A DNA stretch of 64,000 bases from Variovorax ginsengisoli (GTDB lineage: Bacteria; Pseudomonadota; Gammaproteobacteria; Burkholderiales; Burkholderiaceae_C), in NCBI RefSeq assembly GCF_030811835.1, contig NZ_JAUSRO010000004.1, forward strand, positions 248,001 to 312,000, read 5' to 3'. Position numbers and translations under genes: made by a program. The notes under the pieces were generated by a model, which had not been told where the DNA came from, made no database searches, and worked only from the letters and a program-made list of their open reading frames with translations. The number at the start of each line of letters is the position of its first letter. The first letter of the stretch is position 1. Below are positions 16,879-24,523 of this stretch, one piece after another.

Positions 16879-18249
16879 TCAGTCCTTGCGGGGACCGATG
16901 GCCCAGCGCCCGGCTTCGAGGGTCGAGCGAACGGGAAGGATGTCCGGCAATGCGCGCAGAAAATCCTCGGCCTGCGCGATGCGCACCTGGCCCGACAGGC
17001 GCAGGCCGGCCACGCGCGCATCGACCGCCACGGGCCGCGGCAGATACCGTTCGAGTCGCGCAACGGCGTCATCGAGCGGCATGTCGGACAGCGCCAGCAT
17101 GCCGTGCCGCCACGCGGCCGCCTCGGTGGCCAGCGCCATCCGCGCAAAAGCCCCACCCGCGGCACCGGGAAACACACGCAGCGCTTCACCGTCATGCAAT
17201 GTCTGTGTGCCCTGCACCCGACCCGCCGCATCGAGCACATCGACACGGACGCGACCCGACTCGACCTGCACGTCGACCGCCTTGCCGGACAGGCGATCGA
17301 CGCCGAAACGCGTGCCCAGCACCGTGATGCGCACGGTCGGCCCGCTGCCGTCTGCCGCGCGTTCGCCAGGCACATCGACCACGAACGGCCGGCGGGCATC
17401 GCGCACCACCTCCAGAAAGACAGCGCCTGCCATCAGCCGCACCCGGCGGTCTGCCGCGTCGTACGCCGCCCGCACCTGGGTGCGCGCATCCAGCGTCATG
17501 ACGCTGCCGTCCGGCAGCACCCGGCGCAGCGAACGCCCCAGGCCGGTCGACACGAGTTCCTGCCATTGCGGCACCGCAACCCGCCACCATTGCCATCCGC
17601 CCAGTCCCGCCGTGAGGCCTGCCACACCCAGCAGCGCGGCCAGCGAACGCCGCCGGCCGCCGCGTCGCATCGCCATCGTCGGTGCGGCCGGGGTGGCTGG
17701 AACAGCGTTCGCGATCGAACTCGCATGCCACCGCTCCATGGCCGCCTGCACGAGATCCATGGCGCGGATCATGTCGCGCTCGATCATGTTGCGCGACACG
17801 CCATATTCCGCCGCAAGCGCCGACTGGTCCTCGCCATGCACGCGGTGGCGCAGGAAGACCTGGCGCGGCCGTTCGGGCAGGCCCGCCAGCGCCGCCTCGA
17901 TCGCGGTCACCGCCTGGCGGTACATCAAGGCTTCGGTGGCATCGGGCCCACCTGCTTCACTGCCCGGGTGCGCCTGCGCATGACGGTGCGCGACCTGGTC
18001 GCGACGCTGCCGGTCGATGCACAGGTTTCGCGCCACGGCAAACAGATAGGCGCGCGCTTCGCTGCCCTCGGTCATCGACGGCAAGGCGCCCTGCTGCGCG
18101 AGTTCGGCCAGCTTCAGCCAGGTGTCGTGCGCCAGGTCGCGGGCATCGTCGGCCGAACCGGTGCGGTGCGCCAGATAGCGCAGCAGGTCCCGGTAGCTCA
18201 GGCGAAAGCTCTCCAGCAGGGGCGACCGGGCGGTGGCTTCAGGACTCAT
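16879..18249 (-). CDS. Fused ECF sigma factor / FecR-type anti-sigma factor (cell-surface signalling)
   Basis: One 456-aa frame holds both halves of a surface-signalling switch. Residues 15-85 are sigma region 2 (DLLRYLAHRTGS, DLAHDTWLKLAE). Residues 115-172 are region 4 (LAGLPERPRQVFLRHRVHG and a helix-turn-helix YGVSRNMIERD). After a short Ala/Pro linker comes RRGGRRR and one membrane span (about 202-219). The periplasmic FecR domain follows (RRVLPDGSVMTLDA, VRITVLGTRFGVDR) and ends in an STN-like segment that would meet the receptor. The usual cytoplasmic sigma-binding region of FecR (DUF4880, about 80 residues) is not visible between linker and membrane span. Signal-driven proteolysis would have to free the sigma part. 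Pseudomonas putida IutY is a known precedent for such a hybrid. A Fur box lies 49 bp upstream. Confidence 0.92.
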   Translation of the reverse strand: MSPEATARSPLLESFRLSYRDLLRYLAHRTGSADDARDLAHDTWLKLAELAQQGALPSMTEGSEARAYLFAVARNLCIDRQRRDQVAHRHAQAHPGSEAGGPDATEALMYRQAVTAIEAALAGLPERPRQVFLRHRVHGEDQSALAAEYGVSRNMIERDMIRAMDLVQAAMERWHASSIANAVPATPAAPTMAMRRGGRRRSLAALLGVAGLTAGLGGWQWWRVAVPQWQELVSTGLGRSLRRVLPDGSVMTLDARTQVRAAYDAADRRVRLMAGAVFLEVVRDARRPFVVDVPGERAADGSGPTVRITVLGTRFGVDRLSGKAVDVQVESGRVRVDVLDAAGRVQGTQTLHDGEALRVFPGAAGGAFARMALATEAAAWRHGMLALSDMPLDDAVARLERYLPRPVAVDARVAGLRLSGQVRIAQAEDFLRALPDILPVRSTLEAGRWAIGPRKD

Positions 18250-18297
18250 TCGGAGGGGGCGGGTCGATGCTGAAAAAGGGAGTCAAGCATAACAAAC

Positions 18298-18316
18298 GAG
18301 AATGGATCGCATTCTC
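18298..18316 (-). promoter_or_regulatory. Fur box upstream of the sigma/anti-sigma gene
   Basis: GAGAATG-GATCG-CATTCTC is a perfect 7-5-7 inverted repeat of 19 bp. Both arms match the classical Fur box GATAATG-N5-CATTATC at six of seven positions. It lies 49 bp before the start codon of the fused sigma factor. A -10-like TATGCT (18291-18286, minus) is just downstream, so Fur with iron would block transcription. Confidence 0.75.
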
Positions 18317-18335
18317 ACGGCATCCTTCATGCATA

Positions 18336-18353
18336 CGACCTTGCGCAAGGTCG
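18336..18353. promoter_or_regulatory. Perfect 18-bp palindrome between Fur box and DUF2817 gene
   Basis: CGACCTTGCGCAAGGTCG reads the same on both strands. It lies 20 bp from the Fur box and 53 bp before the DUF2817 start. It could be an operator for an unknown dimeric regulator of either divergent gene. Confidence 0.45.
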
Positions 18354-18381
18354 GGCGAGGGCCTAACGTCCACCTTCCCAA

Positions 18382-18405
18382 CCTGCCCCTGCCCCTGCCC
18401 CTGTC
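18382..18405 (+). repeat. Hexamer repeat directly before the DUF2817 start codon
   Basis: Three perfect copies of CCTGCC and a fourth imperfect one (CCTGTC) end one base before the ATG at 18407, filling the place where a ribosome binding site is expected. No purine-rich Shine-Dalgarno is present. Confidence 0.7.
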
Positions 18406-18406
18406 C

Positions 18407-19525
18407 ATGTCCTTCTCCTCGCCACACGCCCTCAGCAGCCACGCCGCGCGCTGTTTTTCCGGCAGCTATGCCGAAGCCCGTCGCAAATTCCTGGATGCCG
18501 CAGCGCTCCACGATGCCCATGTCGAGTCCTTCATTCATCCCGAACTGGGCGCGGTCGGCGAGGTGCTGGCCACCGACGTGGCCTATCTCGGCATGCCCGA
18601 TGCCGACAAGCTCCTGATCGTCAGTTCCGCAACGCACGGCCCCGAGGGCTTCGCCGGCTCGGGCTGCCAGGCCGCCACGCTGGCGGATGCCGACCTGCGT
18701 GCACGCCTGGCTCAGGCCGGTATCGGCCTGCTGCTGGTACATGCGATCAACCCGCATGGCTTCTCTCACCTGCGTCGCACCAACGAAGACAACATCGACC
18801 TGAACCGCAACTGCATCGATTTCAGCGCGCCGCTGCCCGTCAATGCGGCCTACGCCGACGTCGAGCCGTTCGTATTGCCCGCCACCTGGCCACCGACACC
18901 GGCCGACGAATCGGCCCTGGCTGCGTACATCGCCACGCACGGCCTGCCGGCGTACCGCGCGGCCATCAGCGGGGGCCAATACGCGGTGCCCGACGGCATC
19001 TTCTATGGCGGCCAGGCCCCCTCGTGGAGCAACCGCACCATGCGCACGATCCTGCGCAGGTACGGCGCGAAGGCCCGCCATGTGGCGTGGATCGACATCC
19101 ACACCGGCCTGGGGCCCTACGGCCATGGCGAGAAGATCTACCCAGGGCGCAACGATGCGGCCGACATGAAGCGGGCACGCGCCTGGTGGGGCGCCGACGT
19201 GTTCGCCCCCTTCGACGGCGTTTCAGCATCCGCCGACGTGACCGGCCCCGTGGTCAGCACCGCCTACGACGAATGCCCGCACGCCAGCGTGACGCTGATG
19301 GGCCTGGAGTTCGGCACCCTGCCAGACCTCGAGGTGCAACGACGCCTGCGTGCCGACCACTGGCTGCACCGCCACCCCGAGGCACCCGAAGCGCAGCATC
19401 TGGCCATCCGCGCGGCACTGCGCGACGCCTTCTACTGCGACAACGACGAATGGAAGGGCATGGTGCTCGGGCAAACCCGCACGGTGCTGCTGCAGACGCT
19501 GCTCGGACTGCAAGCCGCTGCCTGA
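18407..19525 (+). CDS. DUF2817 protein, M14-like zinc carboxypeptidase fold
   Basis: This 372-aa protein belongs to the DUF2817 branch of the M14 carboxypeptidase-like superfamily. The Zn-binding pair is in SSATHGPEGFAGS (H-x2-E) and the third Zn histidine in HVAWIDIHTGLGPYG. A candidate catalytic Glu is in LMGLEFGTLP. The intact ligands suggest an active peptidase or amidohydrolase. The substrate is unknown, and there is no signal peptide, so it acts in the cytoplasm. The ATG at 18407 fits the family start. The ORF reads further upstream through the Fur-box region, which is not coding. Confidence 0.87.
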   Translation: MSFSSPHALSSHAARCFSGSYAEARRKFLDAAALHDAHVESFIHPELGAVGEVLATDVAYLGMPDADKLLIVSSATHGPEGFAGSGCQAATLADADLRARLAQAGIGLLLVHAINPHGFSHLRRTNEDNIDLNRNCIDFSAPLPVNAAYADVEPFVLPATWPPTPADESALAAYIATHGLPAYRAAISGGQYAVPDGIFYGGQAPSWSNRTMRTILRRYGAKARHVAWIDIHTGLGPYGHGEKIYPGRNDAADMKRARAWWGADVFAPFDGVSASADVTGPVVSTAYDECPHASVTLMGLEFGTLPDLEVQRRLRADHWLHRHPEAPEAQHLAIRAALRDAFYCDNDEWKGMVLGQTRTVLLQTLLGLQAAA

Positions 19526-19565
19526 GCGCGGGGGCCGGAGGCTGGGCGCCGGTACACTTGCACGC

Positions 19566-19784
19566 ATGGCTTTCCAACCCTCCCGGGGACCTCGCATCCT
19601 CGAACGCGGCGTGCTCTGCGTCGTCATCGGTCTGGTCGTGCTGATCAGCCCACGCTTCCTGCAGTCGTCCCGCTGGTACGACATGGTCGCGGGCGCTTAC
19701 CTGGTCGGCTGGTTCGCGCTGGTGCTCGGCGCTGCATTGATCGTCCTGGCACTGGTCCAGCGCAGCAAGCGGCCGCGCAGCTGA
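19566..19784 (+). CDS. Small protein with two membrane spans, unknown function
   Basis: This 72-aa protein begins MAFQPSRGPRILERGVLC. It has two hydrophobic segments (about 15-30 and 45-65) separated by SSRWYDMVAGAY, with a basic tail (QRSKRPRS). The inside-positive pattern predicts a small inner-membrane hairpin. It follows the DUF2817 gene by 40 bases and may be co-transcribed with it. I do not recognise a family. Confidence 0.7.
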   Translation: MAFQPSRGPRILERGVLCVVIGLVVLISPRFLQSSRWYDMVAGAYLVGWFALVLGAALIVLALVQRSKRPRS

Positions 19785-19824
19785 CACACACAGTCGCCTG
19801 CGGCGCACCCCGCTATAGCCTTCG

Positions 19825-19878
19825 ACCTACAGCGATTTAGAACTTTGCTATTAATATAGCTGCCAGCTGGCGCAGCAT
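19825..19878. repeat. AT-rich intergenic element resembling a dispersed Comamonadaceae repeat
   Basis: The gap before the MHYT-GGDEF-EAL gene contains a sharply AT-rich block (GATTTAGAACTTTGC, then TATTAATATAGCTGCCAGC). It is unlike the surrounding GC-rich DNA. From memory, short elements with ATTAAT...ATAGCTGC(T/C)AGC recur between genes of Acidovorax-type genomes. No second copy is visible in this window. Confidence 0.4.
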
Positions 19879-19941
19879 GCGTGACTGCGTTCGCGCCCCA
19901 CCCGTAGTGCCTTTTCCAAGGCCTACCTGTCGAGCGCGACC

Positions 19942-22101
19942 ATGCCAGATCAGACCTTCCTTACTTCCTCCCACCACCCGTGGGCCGTGGCCGCGTCGGT
20001 CGCAATCGCCATGTTCGCGTCCTATGTGGCACTCGACATGTCGCGCCGGCTGCGCCGTGCCAACGGCGGCTTCGCCCTGGGTTGGTGGGCTGCAGGCTCG
20101 CTGGTGCTGGGCACCGGCATCTGGTCGATGCACTTCATCGGCATGCTTGGTTTCTCCCTGCCCATCCCCCTGGGCTTCACACCGGCGCTGACTTTCCTGT
20201 CGTGGATCGCGGCCGCGGTGGCTTCCGGCCTCGCGCTGTGGCTGTCGAGCCTGCACGCTTACAACTTGCGCACCTACAACCTGCGCGCGGTGCTGCCGGG
20301 CTCGCTGGTCATGGGCGCTGGCATTTGCGGCATGCACTACATCGGCATGATGGCACTCGACATTTCGCCGGGTATCGTCTGGCACCTGCCGACGGTGGCG
20401 CTGTCGGGCGTCATCGCTGTCGCCGCCTCGGCCACCGCGCTGCTGATCTTTCGTTTCATCCTGCTCGTGACCGACGAGCGGCGGCTCGTCGCCCAGTTGC
20501 TGGCAGCGCTGGTGATGGGCGTGGCCATTTGCGGCATGCACTACAGCGGCATGGCCGCAGCGCAGTTTCCCGCCGGTGCCATCTGCCTGAGCGCCAACGC
20601 ACTGGGTGGCAACGGCTTCACGGCATTCGTGGCGGCCGCCGCATTCACGCTGCTGCTCGGCACGCTCCTGACCTCGCTGCTGGAAGCACGCCTGCAGATC
20701 GTTGCCCAGAAACTGGCGCATTCGTTGCATGAATCGAACCTGCAGTTGCAGTTGGCCAACGAGGAACTGCATCAGCGCGCCTTCTCGGACCCGCTCACCA
20801 AGCTGCCCAACCGCCTGCTCTTCGAAGATCGGTTGAGCCACGCGCTCACGCGCCTGGCGCGCGCCAACGCACTGCGCGTGGAAGAGCGTCTGGCGGTGCT
20901 GTTCGTGGATCTCGACGGCTTCAAGCCGATCAACGACTCCTTCGGCCATTCGGCAGGCGACGAAATCCTGTGCGCGGCAGCCAGGCGCCTTCAGGAGGAA
21001 GCGCGCGCGAGCGATACCGTGGCCCGGGTCGGCGGCGACGAATTCCTGCTGCTGCTCGAAGGGGTGAACGACCTGGGCGACTGCGTGGCGGTCGCCAACC
21101 AGGTGCTGCGTGCGCTGGCGCGGCCATTCTTCGTGTCTGGCCGCGAACTGCAGATCGCATGCTCGATCGGCATCGTGCTGCATCCCGACCAGGGTGAAGC
21201 CGACAAGCTGGTGGCCCATGCCGATGCAGCCATGTATGCAGCCAAGCGCGCGGGCGGCGGCAACTATGCCGTGTTCGCCTCGCACATGGGCGGCGATGCC
21301 GGCGCACAGCTCGAACTCCAGAGCGACCTGCGCAAGGCGCTCGACCGCGAACAATTCGTGCTGCACTACCAGCCGAAGATCGACGGGCGCACACAACGCA
21401 TCAGCGGAGTCGAAGCGCTGGTGCGCTGGAACCATCCGGAGCGCGGGATGATCGGCCCGATAAGCTTCATCGGCCTGGCCGAGCGCTTCGGGCTGATCGT
21501 GCGCCTGGGCGACTGGGTCATCGAGGAAGCCTGCCGCCAGATGGCCGCGTGGCAGCGCGAAGGCATGCCACTGCGCGTGGCGGTCAACCTGTCGGTGCTG
21601 CAGTTGCGCGAAAGCGGCCTGGCCGACCGGCTGGCCGATGCGCTGCGCCGCCATGGGGTGCCGGCGTCGCAACTGCTGTGCGAAATCACCGAATCGGTGG
21701 CGATGGAAGACATCGGTGCCACGCGTCGCACCTTCGAAGGGCTGGCGCGCATCGGCGTGTACCTGTCGATCGATGACTTCGGCACCGGTTATTCGAGTCT
21801 GAGCCAGCTGCGGCAGTTGCCCGCCCGCCAGCTCAAGATCGACCGCAGCTTCGTCCAGGAGCTGGAAACGCAGGAGGACGCGCGCGCGGTGGTCGAGGCC
21901 GTGGTGCGCCTGGCACACGCGTTGGGCTTGAGCGTGGTGGCCGAAGGGGTGGAGACCGAGGCCCAGCGCGCCATCCTCTTGGCCATGGGGTGTGATGAAC
22001 TCCAGGGCTTTCTGTTCGCCAAGGCAATGCCGGCAGCCGACGTGATGCGATGGTCGCTCGACGGAGGTTTCGCGCCCTCGCCCCGCCTCCTGGCGGCCTG
22101 A
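19942..22101 (+). CDS. MHYT-GGDEF-EAL membrane protein (c-di-GMP turnover)
   Basis: This 719-aa sensor has three MHYT repeats in its seven-span N-terminal domain (MHFIGM, MHYIGM, MHYSGM, within residues 1-250), thought to bind metal and sense a gas such as O2 or NO. A GGDEF domain follows with intact GGDEF near residue 364. An RxxD product-inhibition site (RASD) lies five residues before it. The EAL domain has an intact EALVRW near 490, the DDFGTGYSS motif and the late EGVET motif. Both the synthase and phosphodiesterase sites look competent. It is anchored in the inner membrane. Two further GGDEF genes lie 2.4-4.7 kb downstream. Confidence 0.95.
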   Translation: MPDQTFLTSSHHPWAVAASVAIAMFASYVALDMSRRLRRANGGFALGWWAAGSLVLGTGIWSMHFIGMLGFSLPIPLGFTPALTFLSWIAAAVASGLALWLSSLHAYNLRTYNLRAVLPGSLVMGAGICGMHYIGMMALDISPGIVWHLPTVALSGVIAVAASATALLIFRFILLVTDERRLVAQLLAALVMGVAICGMHYSGMAAAQFPAGAICLSANALGGNGFTAFVAAAAFTLLLGTLLTSLLEARLQIVAQKLAHSLHESNLQLQLANEELHQRAFSDPLTKLPNRLLFEDRLSHALTRLARANALRVEERLAVLFVDLDGFKPINDSFGHSAGDEILCAAARRLQEEARASDTVARVGGDEFLLLLEGVNDLGDCVAVANQVLRALARPFFVSGRELQIACSIGIVLHPDQGEADKLVAHADAAMYAAKRAGGGNYAVFASHMGGDAGAQLELQSDLRKALDREQFVLHYQPKIDGRTQRISGVEALVRWNHPERGMIGPISFIGLAERFGLIVRLGDWVIEEACRQMAAWQREGMPLRVAVNLSVLQLRESGLADRLADALRRHGVPASQLLCEITESVAMEDIGATRRTFEGLARIGVYLSIDDFGTGYSSLSQLRQLPARQLKIDRSFVQELETQEDARAVVEAVVRLAHALGLSVVAEGVETEAQRAILLAMGCDELQGFLFAKAMPAADVMRWSLDGGFAPSPRLLAA

Positions 22102-22141
22102 GCGGGCCGGCAGGTGGGAGGCCGGGCTGGGACCGGGTCGC

Positions 22142-23047
22142 TCAGCGCTTGCCGCGCAGCCGCTTGACCAGCTCAACGCCGGCGAGCACGACCGTGCCCG
22201 CCAGGATGCCGACCACCGCATTGGCGCCCATGCTCCCGAGCGTGCCAGCCACGCCGCCGATGCGCGTCGCCCAAGCCTCGACGGCGTGCCCCACAGCGGG
22301 CACCCCGTGCACGAGAATGCCGCCGCCGACCAGGAACATGGCAGCGGTACCGATCACCGACAGCGCCTTCATGAGCCAGGGCGCCATGGCCAGGATGCCG
22401 CGACCCAATGCACGTGTGCCGGCGCTCGCGCGCTGGCTCAGGTAGAGCCCGGCATCGTCGAGCTTGACGATCCCGGCCACCAGGCCATACACGCCCAGCG
22501 TCATGATGAGCGCGATGCCGCTCAATACGGCGAGCTGCGTGCCCACGGGTTGGCCCGCCACCGTTCCCAGCGTGATCACGATGATCTCGGCCGACAGAAT
22601 GAAGTCGGTCCGGATGGCGCCCTTGACCTTCTGCTTCTCCGCGGCCACCACGTCGACCGCGGGATCGAGTGCGGCCTGTGCGGCATGCGTCTTGGCAGCC
22701 GCATCCTCGTCCTTGTGCAGAAACTTGTGGGCGAGCTTTTCAACGCCCTCGAAGCACAGGAACGCCCCGCCGAGCATCAGCAAGGGCGTGACGGCCCAGG
22801 GCACGAAGGAGCCGATCAGCAAGGCCGCCGGCACCAGAATCACCTTGTTGACAAGGGAGCCCTTGCAGACGGCCCAGACCACCGGGAGCTCCCGGTCGGC
22901 CTTGACGCCGGCAACCTGCTGGGCGTTGAGGGCAAGATCGTCGCCCAGCACGCCAGCGGTCTTTTTGGCAGCCACCTTGGTGAGGACGGAGACGTCATCG
23001 AGGACGGAGGCGATGTCGTCGAGCAGAAGCAGGAGGCTGGCGGCCAT
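22142..23047 (-). CDS. DUF808 family membrane protein (YedI-like)
   Basis: This 301-aa protein begins [19 protein letters not shown] and continues with [13 protein letters not shown], both typical of the DUF808/YedI family. It has four to six hydrophobic segments (for example [20 protein letters not shown] and [13 protein letters not shown]). Family members are inner-membrane proteins of unknown function. The ATG at 23047 gives the normal family length, and the frame to 23119 lacks conserved residues. It follows the GNAT gene on the same strand with a gap of 113 bp. Confidence 0.88.
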   Translation of the reverse strand: MAASLLLLLDDIASVLDDVSVLTKVAAKKTAGVLGDDLALNAQQVAGVKADRELPVVWAVCKGSLVNKVILVPAALLIGSFVPWAVTPLLMLGGAFLCFEGVEKLAHKFLHKDEDAAAKTHAAQAALDPAVDVVAAEKQKVKGAIRTDFILSAEIIVITLGTVAGQPVGTQLAVLSGIALIMTLGVYGLVAGIVKLDDAGLYLSQRASAGTRALGRGILAMAPWLMKALSVIGTAAMFLVGGGILVHGVPAVGHAVEAWATRIGGVAGTLGSMGANAVVGILAGTVVLAGVELVKRLRGKR

Positions 23048-23160
23048 GGAAGGTTCTTGAAAGCTGAAAACGGCGGAGCTTAGCGCGCCGCCAGCGCCAT
23101 CAAGGGAAAACCCGCACACGTCCTACATGCAGGCGGGCTGCCGCGGCCCAGTGCGTCACG

Positions 23161-23679
23161 TCACGCTACGTTGCGCTTGAGGCGAACTTCCTCGATCTTC
23201 ACCGCACCGACGGAGGTCGTCTTGGCCGTGGTCATCTGGCGCTTGAAGCCGGCGAGCTCATGAAAACGGATGGCGCGGTCGTTGCGCAGGGGCACCCACA
23301 CCGTGACGGTGGTGCAGCCTTCTTCTTCGAGGCCATCGCGGGCCGCATCCCAGAGTGCCACGCCCACGCCCTTGCCCCAATGCTCCGGCAGAACGTAGAT
23401 GGCCCAGATCTCACCGGTGGTCGAGGGCGTCTTGGCATCGCGCGAGCGGTCGTATCCGACAAAGCCGACCACCTGCTCGCCGCACACGGCCACCTGCACC
23501 TGGGGCTCGCTGAACTCGATGGCCTCGCGCCACTTGGCTTCACGCGTGGCTGGCGCCAGGGCGCGCAATTGGTCTTCGGGCAGGATGCCGTCGTAGGTTG
23601 CGCGGGCAGCGGCAGCATGGACTTCGGCGATGGCTTTGGCATCGCGCATGACGGCGGGGCGTACTTCGTAATCTGACAT
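23161..23679 (-). CDS. GNAT-family N-acetyltransferase
   Basis: This 172-aa protein has a single GNAT domain. VQVAVCGEQVVGFVGYDRS forms the central strands and GEIWAIYVLPEHWGKGVGVALW contains the acetyl-CoA pyrophosphate loop (Q/R-x2-G-x-G/A type, here HWGKGVG). The end holds VPLRNDRAIRFHELAGFKRQ. It acetylates an unknown amine, perhaps a small molecule or protein N-terminus. The gene starts 98 bases from the divergent small basic protein gene. Confidence 0.9.
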   Translation of the reverse strand: MSDYEVRPAVMRDAKAIAEVHAAAARATYDGILPEDQLRALAPATREAKWREAIEFSEPQVQVAVCGEQVVGFVGYDRSRDAKTPSTTGEIWAIYVLPEHWGKGVGVALWDAARDGLEEEGCTTVTVWVPLRNDRAIRFHELAGFKRQMTTAKTTSVGAVKIEEVRLKRNVA

Positions 23680-23777
23680 GGATGGCGTCGAGTTCTTCTA
23701 TGGAACCGCGTATTGTCGCCGCCCCGCTAAACTGCCTGCCCTGTATCTCCTTTCTCCCTCATTCCCGAAAGTCCACC

Positions 23778-23927
23778 ATGGCGAAAAGTCAGCAACGCAG
23801 CACCAAAGAAGCCAAGAAGCCGAAGAAGGACACGTCGCCGCCGAAGCCGGTGACCGGCGGCATCGTCGAGCCCGTGCGCACCATCACCACGGCCGTCATC
23901 CCGCGCGGCAAGCTCAAGAACAAGTGA
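23778..23927 (+). CDS. Short basic protein, unknown function
   Basis: This 49-aa Lys-rich protein begins [20 protein letters not shown], so its first half is very basic. It ends with [17 protein letters not shown]. No fold or family with known function is evident. The basic N-terminus suggests nucleic-acid or ribosome contact, but nothing proves this. The start ATG is 7 bases before the GTG of the VF530 gene's operon partner stretch (stop at 23927, next start at 23935), so it is probably the first gene of a three-gene set. Confidence 0.65.
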   Translation: MAKSQQRSTKEAKKPKKDTSPPKPVTGGIVEPVRTITTAVIPRGKLKNK

Positions 23928-23934
23928 GCCGCGC

Positions 23935-24204
23935 GTGACGCAAGCGCCTCCTTCCGCGGCCCAGCCGCGCAACCCCCTGCACGGGCTGACGCTGGAGGCG
24001 ATCGTCACGGCGCTGGCCGACTGCTACGGCTGGGAGGGCCTGGGCGAGCGCATTCCGGTGCGCTGCTTCACCAGCGATCCCAGCGTGGCGTCGAGCTTGA
24101 AATTCCTGCGCAAGACCCCGTGGGCGCGCGAAAAGGTCGAAAGCCTCTATCTCTTCATGCTGCGCGACCAGCGCCGCCAGCAGCAGGCCGATGCACGGGA
24201 CTGA
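23935..24204 (+). CDS. VF530-family (DUF2132) small protein
   Basis: This 89-aa protein carries the VF530 hallmark [20 protein letters not shown], then [19 protein letters not shown] and [19 protein letters not shown]530 proteins are small helical folds proposed to bind DNA, with function unknown. The start is GTG, with the upstream gene ending only 7 bases before. The ATG of the ferredoxin gene lies inside its last codons (14-base overlap), so translation of the two is coupled. Confidence 0.87.
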   Translation: MTQAPPSAAQPRNPLHGLTLEAIVTALADCYGWEGLGERIPVRCFTSDPSVASSLKFLRKTPWAREKVESLYLFMLRDQRRQQQADARD

Positions 24205-24523
24205 GCGCCCGGCGCACGCGGACGCAGCCGGTGCACGCCGGATGCGGGTGCGCATTGAGCCCGGCGGATTCGTCTTCGAAGCCGATCCGGCACGCACCCT
24301 GCTGCAGTCGGCCGAGGACGCCGGCATCGAACTGCCGAGTTCCTGCCGCAACGGCACCTGCCGCAGTTGCCTGTGCCGACGGGTCGAGGGCACGGTGCGC
24401 TATCGCATCGAATGGCCCGGGTTGAGCGCCGAGGAAAAAACCGAGGGCTGGACCTTGCCCTGCGTGGCGGAGCCGCTGTCCGATCTCACCCTGGACGTGC
24501 CGCACGCCCGTTCGGTGTTCTAA
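24191..24523 (+). CDS. Plant-type [2Fe-2S] ferredoxin
   Basis: This 110-aa protein has the cluster motif [13 protein letters not shown] (C-x4-C-x2-C) and a fourth cysteine in TLPCVAEP. A beta-grasp core lies around it ([21 protein letters not shown]). It is a stand-alone electron carrier of the plant/xylene-monooxygenase type, and its reductase or oxygenase partner is not in the window. The first 17 residues could be spurious. A second Met (MRVRIE) at codon 18 is the typical ferredoxin start. The stop overlaps that of the convergent GGDEF gene by four bases (CTAA). Confidence 0.88.
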   Translation: MHGTERPAHADAAGARRMRVRIEPGGFVFEADPARTLLQSAEDAGIELPSSCRNGTCRSCLCRRVEGTVRYRIEWPGLSAEEKTEGWTLPCVAEPLSDLTLDVPHARSVF

